Assembly (NCBI GenBank): GCA_964020975.1
Contig: OZ026629.1
Coordinates: forward strand, 52,389,731 to 52,453,730
Direction of reading: 5' to 3'
DNA: 64,000 nt
DNA from: Hermodice carunculata
Taxonomy: Eukaryota > Annelida > Polychaeta > Eunicida > Amphinomidae
The notes below the pieces were generated by a model, which saw only the letters and a list, made by a program, of their open reading frames with translations, did not search any database and was not told where the DNA came from. Below, piece by piece: positions 40,186 through 52,499 of the stretch. How positions within the stretch are numbered: position 1 is the stretch's first letter; every line of letters begins with the position of its first letter. A program made the translations under genes and the position numbers.

Positions 40186-41581
40186 AAATTATTTTTGTTT
40201 TTAAATCATACACTCAAGGTACTGAATCATAGTTAAGTACTGGATGATGACGACGACGAGGACGACGACGATGACGATTGTGTGTGTAAAATAATAGTCT
40301 GGATTTATGATTGACCGAATTTTTTTTATTTACTTGACTATGTATAGTCAGATTTAAAGTTTGTAGATATCAAGTGAAGCTACTTTTCATTTATTTAAAA
40401 GCTGTTTCCTATTAGAACTGTTCCATTAGCTAACCAAGCAGAAAAGTAGTATGTGTTACATTTTATCATAAACATTTGAAAAAAAAAACTGTGGTATTGC
40501 TCGAAATCCTTCCTCACTTTAATAAAGTTTATTTCGGGTCTCATTGTTGTAGTCAATTCCACACATCACAATGAATTCCATCATAAATGTCCAAAAAGAT
40601 GCTTGCAATCCGAAAGTAGTGCATTCGTGAGTGCCTTTTTTAAGGTCTTCAAGGAGCTAGAGAGATGAGGTGGATATGAAATCTTGGGAATACAGGTGAC
40701 AACGTATCACCTTTGATGTTACATTTTTGTACAGAGAGAAGCAGGAGCAGACAAATTCATACCATGTACATGGCAAAGTTGTCCGTGATGTGAAAATCCT
40801 GCATGTGTCAGTAGCTATAAAACAGGTAATGCACTAATAGTCCACCAGCTTCCATGCCACCATGTCAAATGTATGTATACATGTATGTGTAAGGTCATTA
40901 GAATGGCATAGTGTACTGTCAGATTCATTAAACACAAATATTGCTGGATACCAGAAGATAATCTGCATTGAAAGAGTTCTGCAGTACCCATTGCTGCTTT
41001 GTGAGACCCCTGGTGACAGAATGTGAAAGCAAAGCTACAGTGGAAACCAATAATGAACTTGAATGATGAAATGGGTGTACCTGGTATGTATGTTTACAAT
41101 GCCTTGTCCTGTAATCAGGCTTAACTTTGTACTTTGTCTTACACTCTACCTTTAGCCTGAAGTGGAGTGGAGAATACATGGACCTTTGTTCAGCAGGCAA
41201 ACACTGGCAAAAAGACAAGACAGAAAAGGGGGTCTAAATCATAGATTACCAGGATAGGGCTGAAGTATTTTCATCCCAGTGACATACCTGGAACATGATA
41301 ATGTGTTGGCTGACAACAATGGAACCACTTGCAACTGTCCTTAAACACTTTAACTATCCTTTTATCAGTTCATATTTCACGCTCAGCTAGGTCAGTTACA
41401 GAAAAAGTAAGAGTATTGTGACCATGTCATCTTGTGCCATTGATACATAGTCCATGAATACAGAGATATTCCATTGTTTTATATCACTACAGCAGTTGCT
41501 CTTATGAATTTTACCTTTTTCATTAAATAAAAAATTAAGGCATTTTCAATGTTTCAATCACACTAGAATTTAATGGTGGCC

Positions 41582-41616
<35 letters not shown>

Positions 41617-42367
41617 GCACTTAATTGTACACAAATCAAGCACATATGATATAGTACATGTATAGGATTTTACAGAGAAAATCCCGGAAGTATCTTTCAA
41701 GACAGAAAGTTAGCATTTTAGCACGTTTAAAGTCTGTCATTTTCATCTTGCTGTTTTTAAAGTTGTTGATGTTTTCAACTTGAAATTTATCTAATCTATG
41801 ATAGGTTTGGCCCTGTTGGGTGACAGGCACAAGGTTGAAGTTTATATGTTTATGCTTCCAACTGTTGCTGTTAATGACTTTGAGGAGCTCAAGAACTCAT
41901 TAAGACATCAGAATTTTGTTTTGGAGAAGGATGTATTGGTATTTAGAAATAAGTTCAACTGAATGAAAATGAAGGGATGACTTGGTTTAGAGGGACAGTT
42001 TTGACTGTATCTCAAGCCAAGCTATAGTTTTTCAAATGTTCAGGGTTTTTTTTTTCTCTGGATGACCATGCAACAATTTCATGACTGACAATTCATGACA
42101 ATACATACAGCACACATGGTGACAGAGACTTGCAATTTTTACATGCTACTGCATTTTCCACAAAGTGCGACACATTTTACATACAGTGAAAAGTCTATTT
42201 GATATGAATGTGATCTTGGCAAAGTACCGTCGTTGTATTGCTCAATCCCTCACACCCTCTTTGTAGATTTTCTTGTAGGAATATCAACAGCAAGTAATAA
42301 GTTACTTTCTTGTGTGCCTGTTCTATTGAGGGCCAGTAGAATAAAGGAGTAGATCGGAACAAAAATT

Positions 42368-42958
42368 CAGAAGGATGAGCTGTGCATTTAATGCCATGAG
42401 AAAACTCTTATGCCATGCCAGGATTTCACTGTCATGTCAGGTACTTATGTAGCTACAGCTACGGTAATATATTATATGAACAAAATACCTCAGTGGCAAT
42501 GTGTATGTTTAGTTAGATACGTTGATATTTGATGAAACATCCACCCTAAGAATGATGAACTGTGCATTTAATGCCCCGAGAAAATCTTGACACCCACACA
42601 CCCACCCCACCCCAAAAAGGGTGATGAAATGCATTTACTCTTGTGACATATCAGTGTTTCACTGTCATGTGTGGTACTTGCATATATACAGCTACAACCA
42701 TATACTGTACATGAACAAAGTATCTCAGTGTCAATTTGTATGTTTAGTTGGTTATGTTAATGCAGTGGAACCTCATTAATATGGACCTCACTAATCTATA
42801 TGTCTCATTAATCTGAACACTTCCCTTGGAACAGAATTGTTCATTTCAAGTAATAGTGATTCAGTAATCCAGATGCTTCATTAATCTCAACAGTTCACTG
42901 GGGTACAAAGGTGTTCGGATTAACGAGGTTCCACTGTATATGTTGAAGCATCCACCCT
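42368..42958 (+). repeat. tandem segmental duplication, ~185 bp, second copy interrupted
   Basis: gatgagctgtgcatttaatg and gatgaactgtgcatttaatg begin the two copies. Both end with catccaccct(a/c)a. The second carries the 42763-42936 MITE and a CA-rich expansion. Confidence 0.8.
42763..42936. mobile_element. Tigger-like MITE in a duplicated segment
   Basis: Ends cagtggaacctcattaat and attaacgaggttccactg. The upstream copy of the surrounding duplication (near 42520, acgttgatatttgatg) keeps the uninterrupted TA site. Confidence 0.85.
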
Positions 42959-43556
42959 CAGTCAGCCAAATACTGTGAACAAGTTTAGCCTTCCTATCAT
43001 CTGTAATGGTGGTGGTACATGTGATGTTATATACTTGGTGTGATAGTGGTAATACATTTACATGCATTAGGTATTTGTTTTATTAGTGTAATTGGTCACA
43101 TTTCACCTCTGGGTTATGTATGTGTAGAGTAAAATGCAAAGAACTGTATACTTCTGGCATAAGGAATGGTATGAACCTATATAGAATCTTACCCAAAGTA
43201 TTGCATCCATATTCTTTAATGTGAAACCAAAACTGAAAGTGGCCACACAGGTGTCTAGTGTATTTCTTTCTTTTTCGTTTTCACTGATTTTTAAATGAGT
43301 AGTACATATTTCATTACAATGCCAATATTTTTTTTTTTTTTCAGTTTTGTAACTGTCTGCAATGAAATTGTTTAATGAAGTGTCGTGGTAAAGTCTTTAA
43401 ATTGCATTTTACATTTTGAAAATTAACATTTCTTTGTTCTTTTTTCCACTTATAAGTGGATGCTTGTCAATTGTTTGGAGCAAGAGTTCTGAAGACTCCT
43501 TTTCTTAACTTGCATTGAAAAGAAAGCAGGAGTGGTATTTTTTCTTCTGTACATAT

Positions 43557-43606
43557 TAATATTTTCAGAAAGGTTATGATCTCTCTAATATTTTCAGAAA
43601 GGTTAT

Positions 43607-43614
<8 letters not shown>
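43557..43614 (+). repeat. 29-bp tandem duplication
   Basis: taatattttcagaaaggtta plus tgatctctc twice, running into the CT microsatellite. Confidence 0.9.
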
Positions 43615-43644
<30 letters not shown>

Positions 43645-43723
43645 TCCCTCTCCCTCTCCCTCTCCCTCTCCCTCTCCCTCTCCCTCTCCCTCTCCCTCTC
43701 CCTCTCCCTCTCCCTCCCCCCCC
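43606..43723 (+). repeat. (CT)n / (CCCTCT)n microsatellite
   Basis: (ct)n changes to a (ccctct)n tract and ends in a C run. Confidence 0.95.
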
Positions 43724-45023
43724 CAAACTAACTCACTTTCAGTATGGTGCCATGGGTGAAATGTACACACGTCTCATGTGGCCATGCTGGATGTAGCCGT
43801 TTTGGTTGACATGCATCCCACTGTGCCCTCAAGTGATTATCAATGTCAAAATACAGTGCAAGCCAAGTTTTGTTACTGGGGTAGTACTGCTTGTGTGCTC
43901 TCCCCTCCCCCTGAGCTGCCACTGATGCACAATTGATGTTTGGGGACAAACAGAAGTAGAAGAAGGAGATCACAAAATCTGGGATTAAAGCATTAGTTGG
44001 GGATTACGTTAAGTTAATTTTCACTCATTGTTAGTAACATACAGTGCACTATCTGATACAAACAGTGGAAATTGATTAGGTTATGTGGTCCATGATACTA
44101 TTTCACCTGAAAACAGCTTACTGAAGGCCGTGCCGTTTCATGCATTTTCAAAGTGACAAACTTTCATGACAAAAGGGGTCTATAGCTGTTGATGTATTTC
44201 CGTCATAATTTTAAAGCTATACAGTGGAAACATAGTCGGATACATATATACACATGTATGTCTTTGCACTGATTTCTTTGTATACACTTGTATGTGTTTT
44301 TCCTTGTACAGACTACCCAAAATATAATAAAAACAAAACAAAAACAAAGAAAACCTCCATCCAGTTATGTAGATGTTTATGGAAAATAATCAAAACTATA
44401 TTTATTTACACATCATGGAATTATCCAATGAGATTTGAAGCTTTAATATGTTCATAAGGGTAGCTGTCTGTGACATAACATGTATTGCCAATACAGACCT
44501 GTCAAAATGCAGTTACCAACTCTGGCCACCTCAGTGCAACAATTGCATGCATGACTGATTTTTTAGATATCGTGTGCCTTTGTTACCAAATTACGTTAAT
44601 ACCTTGACCTACATTGCATTGTTTAATGTGAGAAGCTATGGAAAGCAACCCCCTACATCCATGTACATTTCTCCAGATACATGAATTTGTCGAGAAGAGC
44701 ATTGCAGCGTACCATTGTAAACGTGCATAGCAACCTCTGGATATTGTTAATACAGTAATTATTATGGTATATCCATTTGGTATCACAAACCCATTCATTA
44801 TCTACATCTGTGTTATGACCTAATCCCTAGTCATCCTACCTCTCGCAAAGTACTGAGAAGTATGTCGAATACTTGTACAATCCTAGTGGCCAGAGTCAGC
44901 AACTGAATCTCGAAAGGTTATTCATCACCAACATGAAATTTAAATATCGCCTATAATTCGCTGTTGGATACCTGCATATTGGGATATTGTAGGATCATGA
45001 TGAAATCCCTGTATCCATATGGC

Positions 45024-45183
45024 CATTACATTTTTAGATACATTTGTGAAGAACATGCAACTTAAGTATACTACTCTGATGCATTTTTATCATTTGTTTA
45101 GTTGCATTACATTTTAGATACATTTGTGAAGAACATGCAACTCAAGTATACTACTCTGATGCATTTTTATCATTTGTTTAGTT
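45024..45183 (+). repeat. recent 80-bp tandem duplication
   Basis: cattacattttagata..catttgtttagtt occurs twice in a row with about two differences. Confidence 0.92.
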
Positions 45184-45449
45184 AATCAACTTCAGACAAT
45201 TTTGTTTTTGTGATATCATGTAATGATTCCATGAACGCTGTTGGTATTCAAATGGGACTGATGAGATGTACGAAGTACATTTGTTGTGTATGGTAACCAC
45301 AATGTATTCAAGACTATGCACAAGATATACAATCTTCACATATGTTTGTAATTCTGGTTATTTGTTCAATAAATATATAATCCTGTTGAACATGTTTGTT
45401 AGTTGTTCATTTAATCTAAGCTGTACATAACGGTGGTGCATGTAGATAG

Positions 45450-45745
45450 AAAGTTTTTTTTGGTTTGTCTGTTTGCTTGATTGTTTGTTTGTTTGTTTGT
45501 TTGTTTGTTTGGTTGGTTGGTTTTTTGTTTTTCGGTTTTTTTTTTTTTTTTGGTTTTGTTTTTTGTGTTTTATAATCTGCTGAATTTGCACCTTTGATGT
45601 GTTCATATCTGTAACTTGCATGTAGAAATTTTTGGTTTGTCTGTTTGATTGTTTGTTTGTTTGTTTGTTTTGGTTTTGTTTTTTGTCTTTTATTATCTGC
45701 TGAATTTGCAGCTTTATTTTGATGTGTTCATATCTGTAACTAACA
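45450..45745 (+). repeat. tandem duplication with (GTTT)n
   Basis: tggtttgtctgtttg(c/a)ttg, (tttg)n, ctgctgaatttgca and gtgttcatatctgtaact appear twice in order. T-rich low-complexity DNA in between. Confidence 0.75.
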
Positions 45746-46021
45746 ACTTTTTGTGTTATGGGTAAAAATATTTGAAAACTGCATTGTGTTTTAATATCCC
45801 ATCAGTCTTCATATGGCCTACATAATACACAGACAGCAAGATGGAGATCAAATTATAGTCATTTCAAACATCACTTGAACACATTTGAAATCATGAAGCA
45901 TTTGGAACTAATATAAATGTAAATTCACAGATGTTAATTTTATCAAGCTTTTGGCTTGAACAGTGTTTTTAATAGCCAAAAAAATTGTGGAAAAAAAAAG
46001 ATATTTGCATATTCCTAAAAA

Positions 46022-46250
46022 TGCTGTAGTTTTTTTTTTTTTTTTGTTTTTTTTTTTTTTTTTTGTTTTTAGCTCTGCTGTCAGGTGGTGCTGCATTTCC
46101 TTTTTTCTTTTTTTTTTTTTTAATTTTATGAAGGTGTGTGTTTTAAGGCTATTTCTGACGTCTTCTGAAGGGCTTAACAGAATTGCTCCAAATTTTATCA
46201 GAGTACGATTTTGACTTTAGACAATGAAAATTTGCAAAAATGATATGGAT
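46022..46250 (+). repeat. T-rich tract plus D/F-like fragment
   Basis: Long T runs, ttagctctgctgtcaggtgg (D/F-like head motif) and a cttctgaagggcttaacaga body piece. No tail found. Confidence 0.4.
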
Positions 46251-46530
46251 ATATGTTAAGTGGCCCATGATAGGGGCAACATTATTGCTGCAATTTTTCT
46301 AATTTTCTGTCTGTCTGTCTCTCGATCTCTCTCTCTCTCTCCCCCCTCCTTTGCTATGCCTGGATGAGTTCCACTGTTGATCACTAGGTGGCGTGCAAGG
46401 CTGTATATCCTCTCTGGTGGGTTACAACTTACACAAGTGGCCTGTGAGGAGCATGATTTGGTGTGAAACATTGTGAACATGTTCAGTAGTAGTAGAAGTG
46501 GTAATAGTAGTATATGTATGTGTGTATGAA

Positions 46531-46761
46531 CTGTAAATTGCTTTAATTTCACGGTATTTTTATTTTTGATGATCGCACAAAACCCTGAGAATAAAAACCC
46601 AGTGAAATAGTTTTTTAACATGGTATGAAAAGGAATTGCGTCCAAAATAGTGAAATTAAAGCTACAGTCATGGACATATAATTTACGTCTATGCTACAGT
46701 GAAATGTCAAAAATACAGAAACTGTGAAATTTTCAACACGTGAAAATAAAGCAATTTACAG
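46531..46761. mobile_element. TIR MITE
   Basis: Ends ctgtaaattgctttaatttc and aataaagcaatttacag. AT-rich, 231 bp, resembling the 8575-8780 element in end sequence type. Confidence 0.78.
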
Positions 46762-46769
46762 TGGGGCCC

Positions 46770-48800
46770 TATGTATATGTATGATCAAGTTGAGGGAAAA
46801 AATATAATTTGAAAGAATATTTTACAATTTTCCTTTTCTGTAAATGAGGTGTGTGACATTTCTAGCTTTGAAAGACCCCTTCCTCCTCCCATCCTGCTCT
46901 CCTCCTCCCTCCTTTTTTTCTCCAAGTTCCTTTAAAGATCTTCACTTCACAACTATATGGACACATTTCACCATCCTGACATTGAATAATTTTTGTCCTA
47001 GACATTATAATTTAACGATATGTCCTTGAAACAGACTCAGTTGATAAAATCTAACTTGCATTCTTATGATTATAGTATGTGACTGCAGCTGGGGGGACAA
47101 CAAGGTGGACCAATCTGAGCCATGTGATCTTATCACCACCAGACGTCAGCACTATTTTGTCCACATCCGCCAAACGTGGCTTTGCCTTGAATAGGTCACA
47201 ACATTGATATACTGCAGTGTATAACAACTATTTAAACAGGTGAGAGATACAATTTATTCACGCTTGTAATTATCTGCTTGCACTTTATTCTGGTTTGTAA
47301 ATGGATGGGGAGAAAGTTTCTGCGATTGTTATTTTGACGAAGGTTCATGGTATTTCCTGTAATTTTTTTTTGGCAGTGCTAATGACGAATTTAAACTTCA
47401 AGACTGTTCAACCACAGCCTAGGCACAGGTACTCATCATCGTAAGTCTACGCTGATTAATATTATATTATGTTTGATATGCTGTGCAAAGATCACATCTG
47501 TATTTACGATTGATTTCCAAAGCATATCAAACATAATAACCAGGCGTAGTTACGAGTGCCTGCGGTTACTGAAGTTCGCTCAATGAATGATAGGGAAATG
47601 TCGAGAAGCAAAATTGGACTATCGACATTCAGAATCAGATAAACACAAAAATGACATAAAACTTAAAGCACATGAAACACAACCCAAGATTTCCCTAAAA
47701 ATCTATTTAATATACGGAATTCCCCAAATATTTTAAAGCTGGCAATAAGCAAATATCCATGTTTGTAGATAATGGTGTGCTATCCCTCCAAGTTGGAGTG
47801 CAAGAACTCCCACGTAAATTCGTGTACAGGTTTCTCTGCGCAGGCTCCAGAGATATATGCAACTGTTAAGAATGAGCTGCTTAGTAAGTACGGGTATCAA
47901 GTTAGACTAAGAGACAGCGATGTGCGAAATTCTGTCTGCATGTGTAAGTGTCTGTACATGTTTTTGCAAGTAGCTTTTAACCATTGTTCTATGTGTCACA
48001 CATACAGGTGCTATATGTCTGCTGTAGCACAAGTTTTATCCTTTATTTAATTTTAGTTTGTTTTTTTTTTTATCTATACTGTATGTTTTACTGTACTATA
48101 TGGACTTTTTTTTAGACAGAAATAAAGCTATCTTATCACTTATCGAACACACAAGACATAGCAACACACTTAAATGATTTTTTTTTTTTTTTGGTTAACA
48201 TCGGGGCAAAACTTGCTATGAAAATAGACTATAAAGGGAAAGAATGTTGCAAGTCAAATTTAAGAAATGGAACTGTAAGTTTAACCTTCTATTTTTTACC
48301 AGTAGATGATTGAGGCTCTCACTTAAAAAATAATATGCCACTTGACGCCAAAAAGAAGTGCAGAAGTTGATTTTCTGTCTCAAATTTTTCTTAAAATGAG
48401 CACTGGAGCCCTTTCAAACCCCCCAACTTGAATCATAAACCAATCACTAAGAAATGACATATTTCCTAAAACTAAGACATTTTCTCCCAAAGAGAATTCT
48501 AAAAATAATATGTACAATTAATTTTTCTAATCTGATCTCAATCATAGCATAACTGCACAGGGCTTCCATTCATGCGCTCTATTGATTAAACTTCAACAAG
48601 GGCAATCAGAATAAGTAACAGCAAACATAATGCACATACTTCTATCCTATTCCTCTTTAAACAACATGGTCTACTGAAACTCAATGATATATTCAGCATG
48701 TCATGTTTTAAATTTTATGAAAACAAAAATAACCCTTTGCCTAGCTTCTTCCATAACTTCCAGGCTGATGCACTATTTCAACAAAATCAACAAAACATTC
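46770..48800. other. no confirmed gene; slightly unusual unique DNA
   Basis: Contains an ACGTCA motif (47142) and a short stretch with splice-like edges (ctgcgcag/ at 47843, /gtaagtac at 47884) but no recognisable protein. An AATAAA lies at 48121. Confidence 0.35.
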
Positions 48801-48821
48801 ATGTTGGAGACAACTGTTTAA

Positions 48822-49056
48822 CCCTTTCCCACTCAGAAGGGCCAAAACCGACTGGTGGTCAAATGTCATCTGCTTCACTGTTTTCAACTAATTTCACCAG
48901 TAATCAAAAACAATTTTGACTGAGAATTGTAGATGAGCCCTATCAATATTACATGCCCCAGGTCAACAACTTTCCTTGGCATGAGTTGGGCAGTTAGTGC
49001 CCAACTCATGCCAAGGAAAGTTGTTGACTCAAGTGTCAATTCAAGGGGGAAAGGGT
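48822..49056. mobile_element. piggyBac-like MITE, copy 1
   Basis: Ends ccctttcccactc and aagggggaaaggg with TTAA on each side, the target site of piggyBac elements. The centre is an inverted repeat: caactttccttggcatgagt with actcatgccaaggaaagttg. Confidence 0.85.
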
Positions 49057-49388
49057 TTAAGCCGGAAGAGCCCCATACCCTTAGTAAATGAAAAGGCTGC
49101 TCAGCCACAGTAGGGGGAGGGGGGGGGGGTCCAGATTATAAACTTTTATCTATTCAGTGATATGCTATGCATTACACATGTATGTTATGCTTATAAGAAC
49201 AGTAGGGTGCCCACTATACCCATTTGATAGACAAAAGAAAAAAATAACAGCCACTGTTATTGAGTTCTCTGGTCACTAATTAAATGCCTCTCTATTGAAT
49301 TAATATCAGTGATAAAGGGAACTGCATGCTGTGCCAAAAAAAGGACCAAAAAAAAAAAAAACATCCAGGTAGTTATTCTCAATTTTAA

Positions 49389-49621
49389 CCCTTTCCCCCT
49401 TAAACTGACCATAGCCGGCTGGTTGTCAAATGTTGTCTGCTTCAGCGTTTTCAACTAATTTCAACAGTGATGAAAAACAATTTTGACTGAGAATTGGAGA
49501 TGAGCCCTACGAGGATCACATGCCCCAGGGCAACAGCTTTCCTTGGCATGGGTTGGGCACTTAGTGTCTCACCCATGCCAATGAAATCTGTTGACTCAGT
49601 TTTAATTCAAGGGGGAAAGGG
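49389..49621. mobile_element. piggyBac-like MITE, copy 2
   Basis: Ends ccctttccccctt and aagggggaaaggg, flanked by TTAA at 49385-49388 and 49622-49625. Same length, order and central hairpin as copy 1 (caacagctttccttggcatg..catgccaatgaaatctgttg). Confidence 0.9.
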
Positions 49622-49969
49622 TTAAAAGACTGTTTCCAGCATGTTTACCCAGGAGGACATTGCTCACCCCCCCCCCCCCCCAAAGATTTGCTGAAACAAT
49701 CCTGGAACTCCCTATTTTAAGTCTAAATGTACTGATCAAGTAGGTTGGTTATAAATGTATGCGTCACAAACTACATGACTCAATCAATCAACAATAATTG
49801 CCGGATATAATTATGAACAAAATTGCAAACCATTCCTAAAAGGCTTTACACTTTATGCCAAGAAATGTATCCATAATAATTACGAATTCACCAGCAACAT
49901 TCAAAACTACATGTACCATGTGTGAAACAGTTACTAGCTATATAGCAACTGCATGTAAATTGTAATTTA

Positions 49970-50061
49970 TGTTCAAAGCGAGCGGTACTCGAACCGGCAA
50001 CCTTTTGCACCAGTCGCCTAGCTGAAATGGGAAACGCACATATCCGCTCGACCAAATCCCC
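49970..50061 (-). repeat. tRNA-derived SINE head, copy 2
   Basis: Same sequence as 50211-50303 with few changes (ggtcgagcggatatgtgc, ggttcgagtaccgctcgc). The ~150 bases between the copies may be SINE body. Confidence 0.65.
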
Positions 50062-50210
50062 ATTCTTAAAAAAGAATGGTTCAATGGAAGTAGTTATGTG
50101 CAGGTGCCATATCAACACGGTAATGCAGTATAAGTAGTGAGTCGGCAGTTATTGCCAGAATCGGGGACTTAAATCCATCAGCATTAAGGAAATGCCGAAA
50201 ATATATAATT

Positions 50211-50303
50211 TATGTTCGAAGCGAGCGGTACTCGAACCTGTAACCTTTGGCACCAGTCGCCTAGCTGAAATGGGAAACGCACATATCCACTCGACCAAAT
50301 CCC
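50211..50303 (-). repeat. tRNA-derived SINE head, copy 1
   Basis: On the minus strand: gggatttggtcgagtggata (A-box-like tggtcgagtgg) and ggttcgagtaccgctcgc (B-box-like). Length and layout resemble a long-arm (Ser/Leu type) tRNA, but there is no 3' acceptor strand, so it is not a working tRNA. Confidence 0.65.
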
Positions 50304-50545
50304 AAATATACTTTGTGTTATTAATTTTGTAATTGTTGTGATTCTCTTAAATGATAACTTAGGCAACATTGTTAATTTTAGTACTGCTAGTGTCATCTTA
50401 TACTACAGAAACCATCATTATATGGTGCCTGCAGGGCAGTAGCTCATGACTCTTGGTGTAGAGTCTCCCTGGTTTCTTGTTGCACATTTATACACATATC
50501 TGTATGTTATTAGACCAAATAAGCCTACTCAGACTCAATAAAAAG

Positions 50546-50651
50546 GAAGGAAGGAAGGAAGGAAGGAAGGAAGGAAGGAAGGAAGGAAGGAAGGAAGGAA
50601 GGAAGAAAGAAAGGAAGGAAGGAAGGAAGGAAGGAAGGAAGGAAGGAAGGA

Positions 50652-50695
<44 letters not shown>

Positions 50696-50697
50696 AA
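50546..50697 (+). repeat. (GGAA)n / (GAAA)n microsatellite
   Basis: About 150 bases of ggaa repeats turning into gaaa. Confidence 0.97.
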
Positions 50698-51591
50698 TGA
50701 TTTTGGTATTACTGTATGTCATATCAAGAATGCTCAAAGTGCCACCAGAATGGTCTGAAGTCAAAAGATAAAAGGATACAAGAAAACAGCTGAACAGAGA
50801 AATGCATTGACACTAATATATAATGCATCCACCCCCTGGGCCAGTGGCTTCTATTTATTCGCATGGAAACACCCTGATCCAAACTTTTCACACCCACGTA
50901 AAAGGCAAAAAGCGGGGGTGTATGCACATCTCAGATGAAAGTAAAGTTTAAGAATTTAGAGGTTTCAAAGTAAACTAAGGATCAGAATTACACCTGCACT
51001 ACAAGAGGTGAAAGTGTTCTTGACCTCGAAGTGTTACTGTGTGCAGTCAGTTTGTAAAGGGCATGAAACTGCTGGCACCGGCTGTGAAGCCTCAGGCGTT
51101 GTAGTCCACACAGGCAAGTGATACAGCATCATTGATGCATGTATTTTACTCCCGGTAATACCAATGAAGTACCATGTGACCAATGGGTCAACTTTGACAC
51201 AATATTTGGTCAAATGTTACTTACTAGTGATGAACTCTTGACCGGTTAAAGCATTGGCACCCTTTGGGCAGCTCATCTTGTAATTAAGTGCTGACCCCAG
51301 GGAATAATTAATATATTCTGAGTTGGCATTTGGCTTGTCACTTTTAAATGCCACAAGTTGTGTACTAGCTTGCAACACTATGATGTATTCCTGCTCATGA
51401 TAGTTCTTAGTTCTTACTTTATTAGGTACATTGGAACTCTTCTAGTCTGTGAACCCACCTGGTGATGCATGAATTCTGTGACTATTGCTTACCATAAATG
51501 GCAAACAGAATACACATATAAATGATACATGGGCCATACAGTTACATTTTACATGAATATCTGTCCTTTAATGGTTAGTCTACTAGTATTT

Positions 51592-52250
51592 TTAGCTCAG
51601 CCGACTTGTGACTCGAATGAGCTTTTAGGAGCCGTAGGTGTCTGTCATCCATCCACAATTCACATTTTCAACTTCTTCTCCAAAACCAGCTTTCAGGTCC
51701 CCTTCAAACCTGGTTTGGATCTACCTTGGGTGGGTCTCTACCAGGTTTCTGCAAATGGTCACATTACAGTGATTTTTGGAGTTTTTATATTTTTTTTTGG
51801 GGGGGGGGACAAATCTTAAAAAATATTCTCCAAAAACCACTCACTGAATTGTGTTGATATGACACAAGAACACTCCTAGGGACTCCTAGTTCTTAATGTG
51901 CTCACCATGTGGCACTGCTGTGAATTCCTGTTTTTTAACGATTTTTATCAATTCAGGTAATGATCTGTAAATGTATCTTTCTTATTGATTACTACATAAG
52001 TCAATGGGCGTTCTAATGCTCAATGTCATGTATTTTCTCTACCAAGTAGCAATGTTCTTTTTAGTTGCAATGTTCTTTTTAGAGTTCTCTTTAAATATTC
52101 TTTAATTTCTCATGTTTCAGTAAAATTTATATTTGTAATGAATTTTTCTTTAGGCAAATCTGAAATGTCATATGCACTCAGCCCAAGCTCAAAACAGATC
52201 TATTCAGTTGCAACTTGAGCAGAGCACAAGTTGCTCACACAGCCTTCTTG
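51592..52250 (+). mobile_element. F3: shorter F-family element
   Basis: Head ttagctcagccgacttgtga, body with cttcaaacctggtttgga and caccatgtggcactgct, tail ttgagcagagc, then gctcacacagccttcttg. Older and internally shortened compared with F1. Confidence 0.78.
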
Positions 52251-52355
52251 TTTAAATCTACATCACTGGAATTTGAAAGTACATGTACATTGCATCCCAC
52301 TTTACAATGTTAGCCTAGTGGTGGGATGCACAGAGTAGATCATGTTACAATATAC

Positions 52356-52496
52356 AGCAAAACCGCCTTGAACCACATGAATTTCTAGCATAGAAGTACA
52401 TGGGACAGGAAAAGCACTTTGGGGGAGCCAAGGGGTTAAAGTGTTATACTAGAAGCTACCTTGCAGTGATGGGTATTATAAAGAGGGAGCACTGTA
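52356..52496. mobile_element. possible Tigger-like MITE
   Basis: cagcaaaaccgccttgaacc after TA, and gagggagcactg before TA at the other side. The inverted arms are only weakly matched. Confidence 0.4.
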
Positions 52497-52499
52497 TAA

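Noticed and set aside
41581-41613. Poly(A) tail of a processed copy on the minus strand
   Set aside because: Only a T run; no coding or retroposed sequence is attached and no target duplication was seen.
47772-47884. Possible coding exon reading APEIYATVKNELL with a strong donor gtaagtac
   Set aside because: No recognisable protein, no partner exon and only about 40 bases between splice-like edges; too weak to call.
49970-50303. Functional tRNA genes
   Set aside because: The 3' acceptor strand is missing and the B box carries an extra base; SINE heads explain the sequence better.
50477-50764. Open frames rich in Lys/Glu/Gly/Arg and Phe/Leu/Pro/Ser
   Set aside because: Translation of the (GGAA)n tract on either strand.
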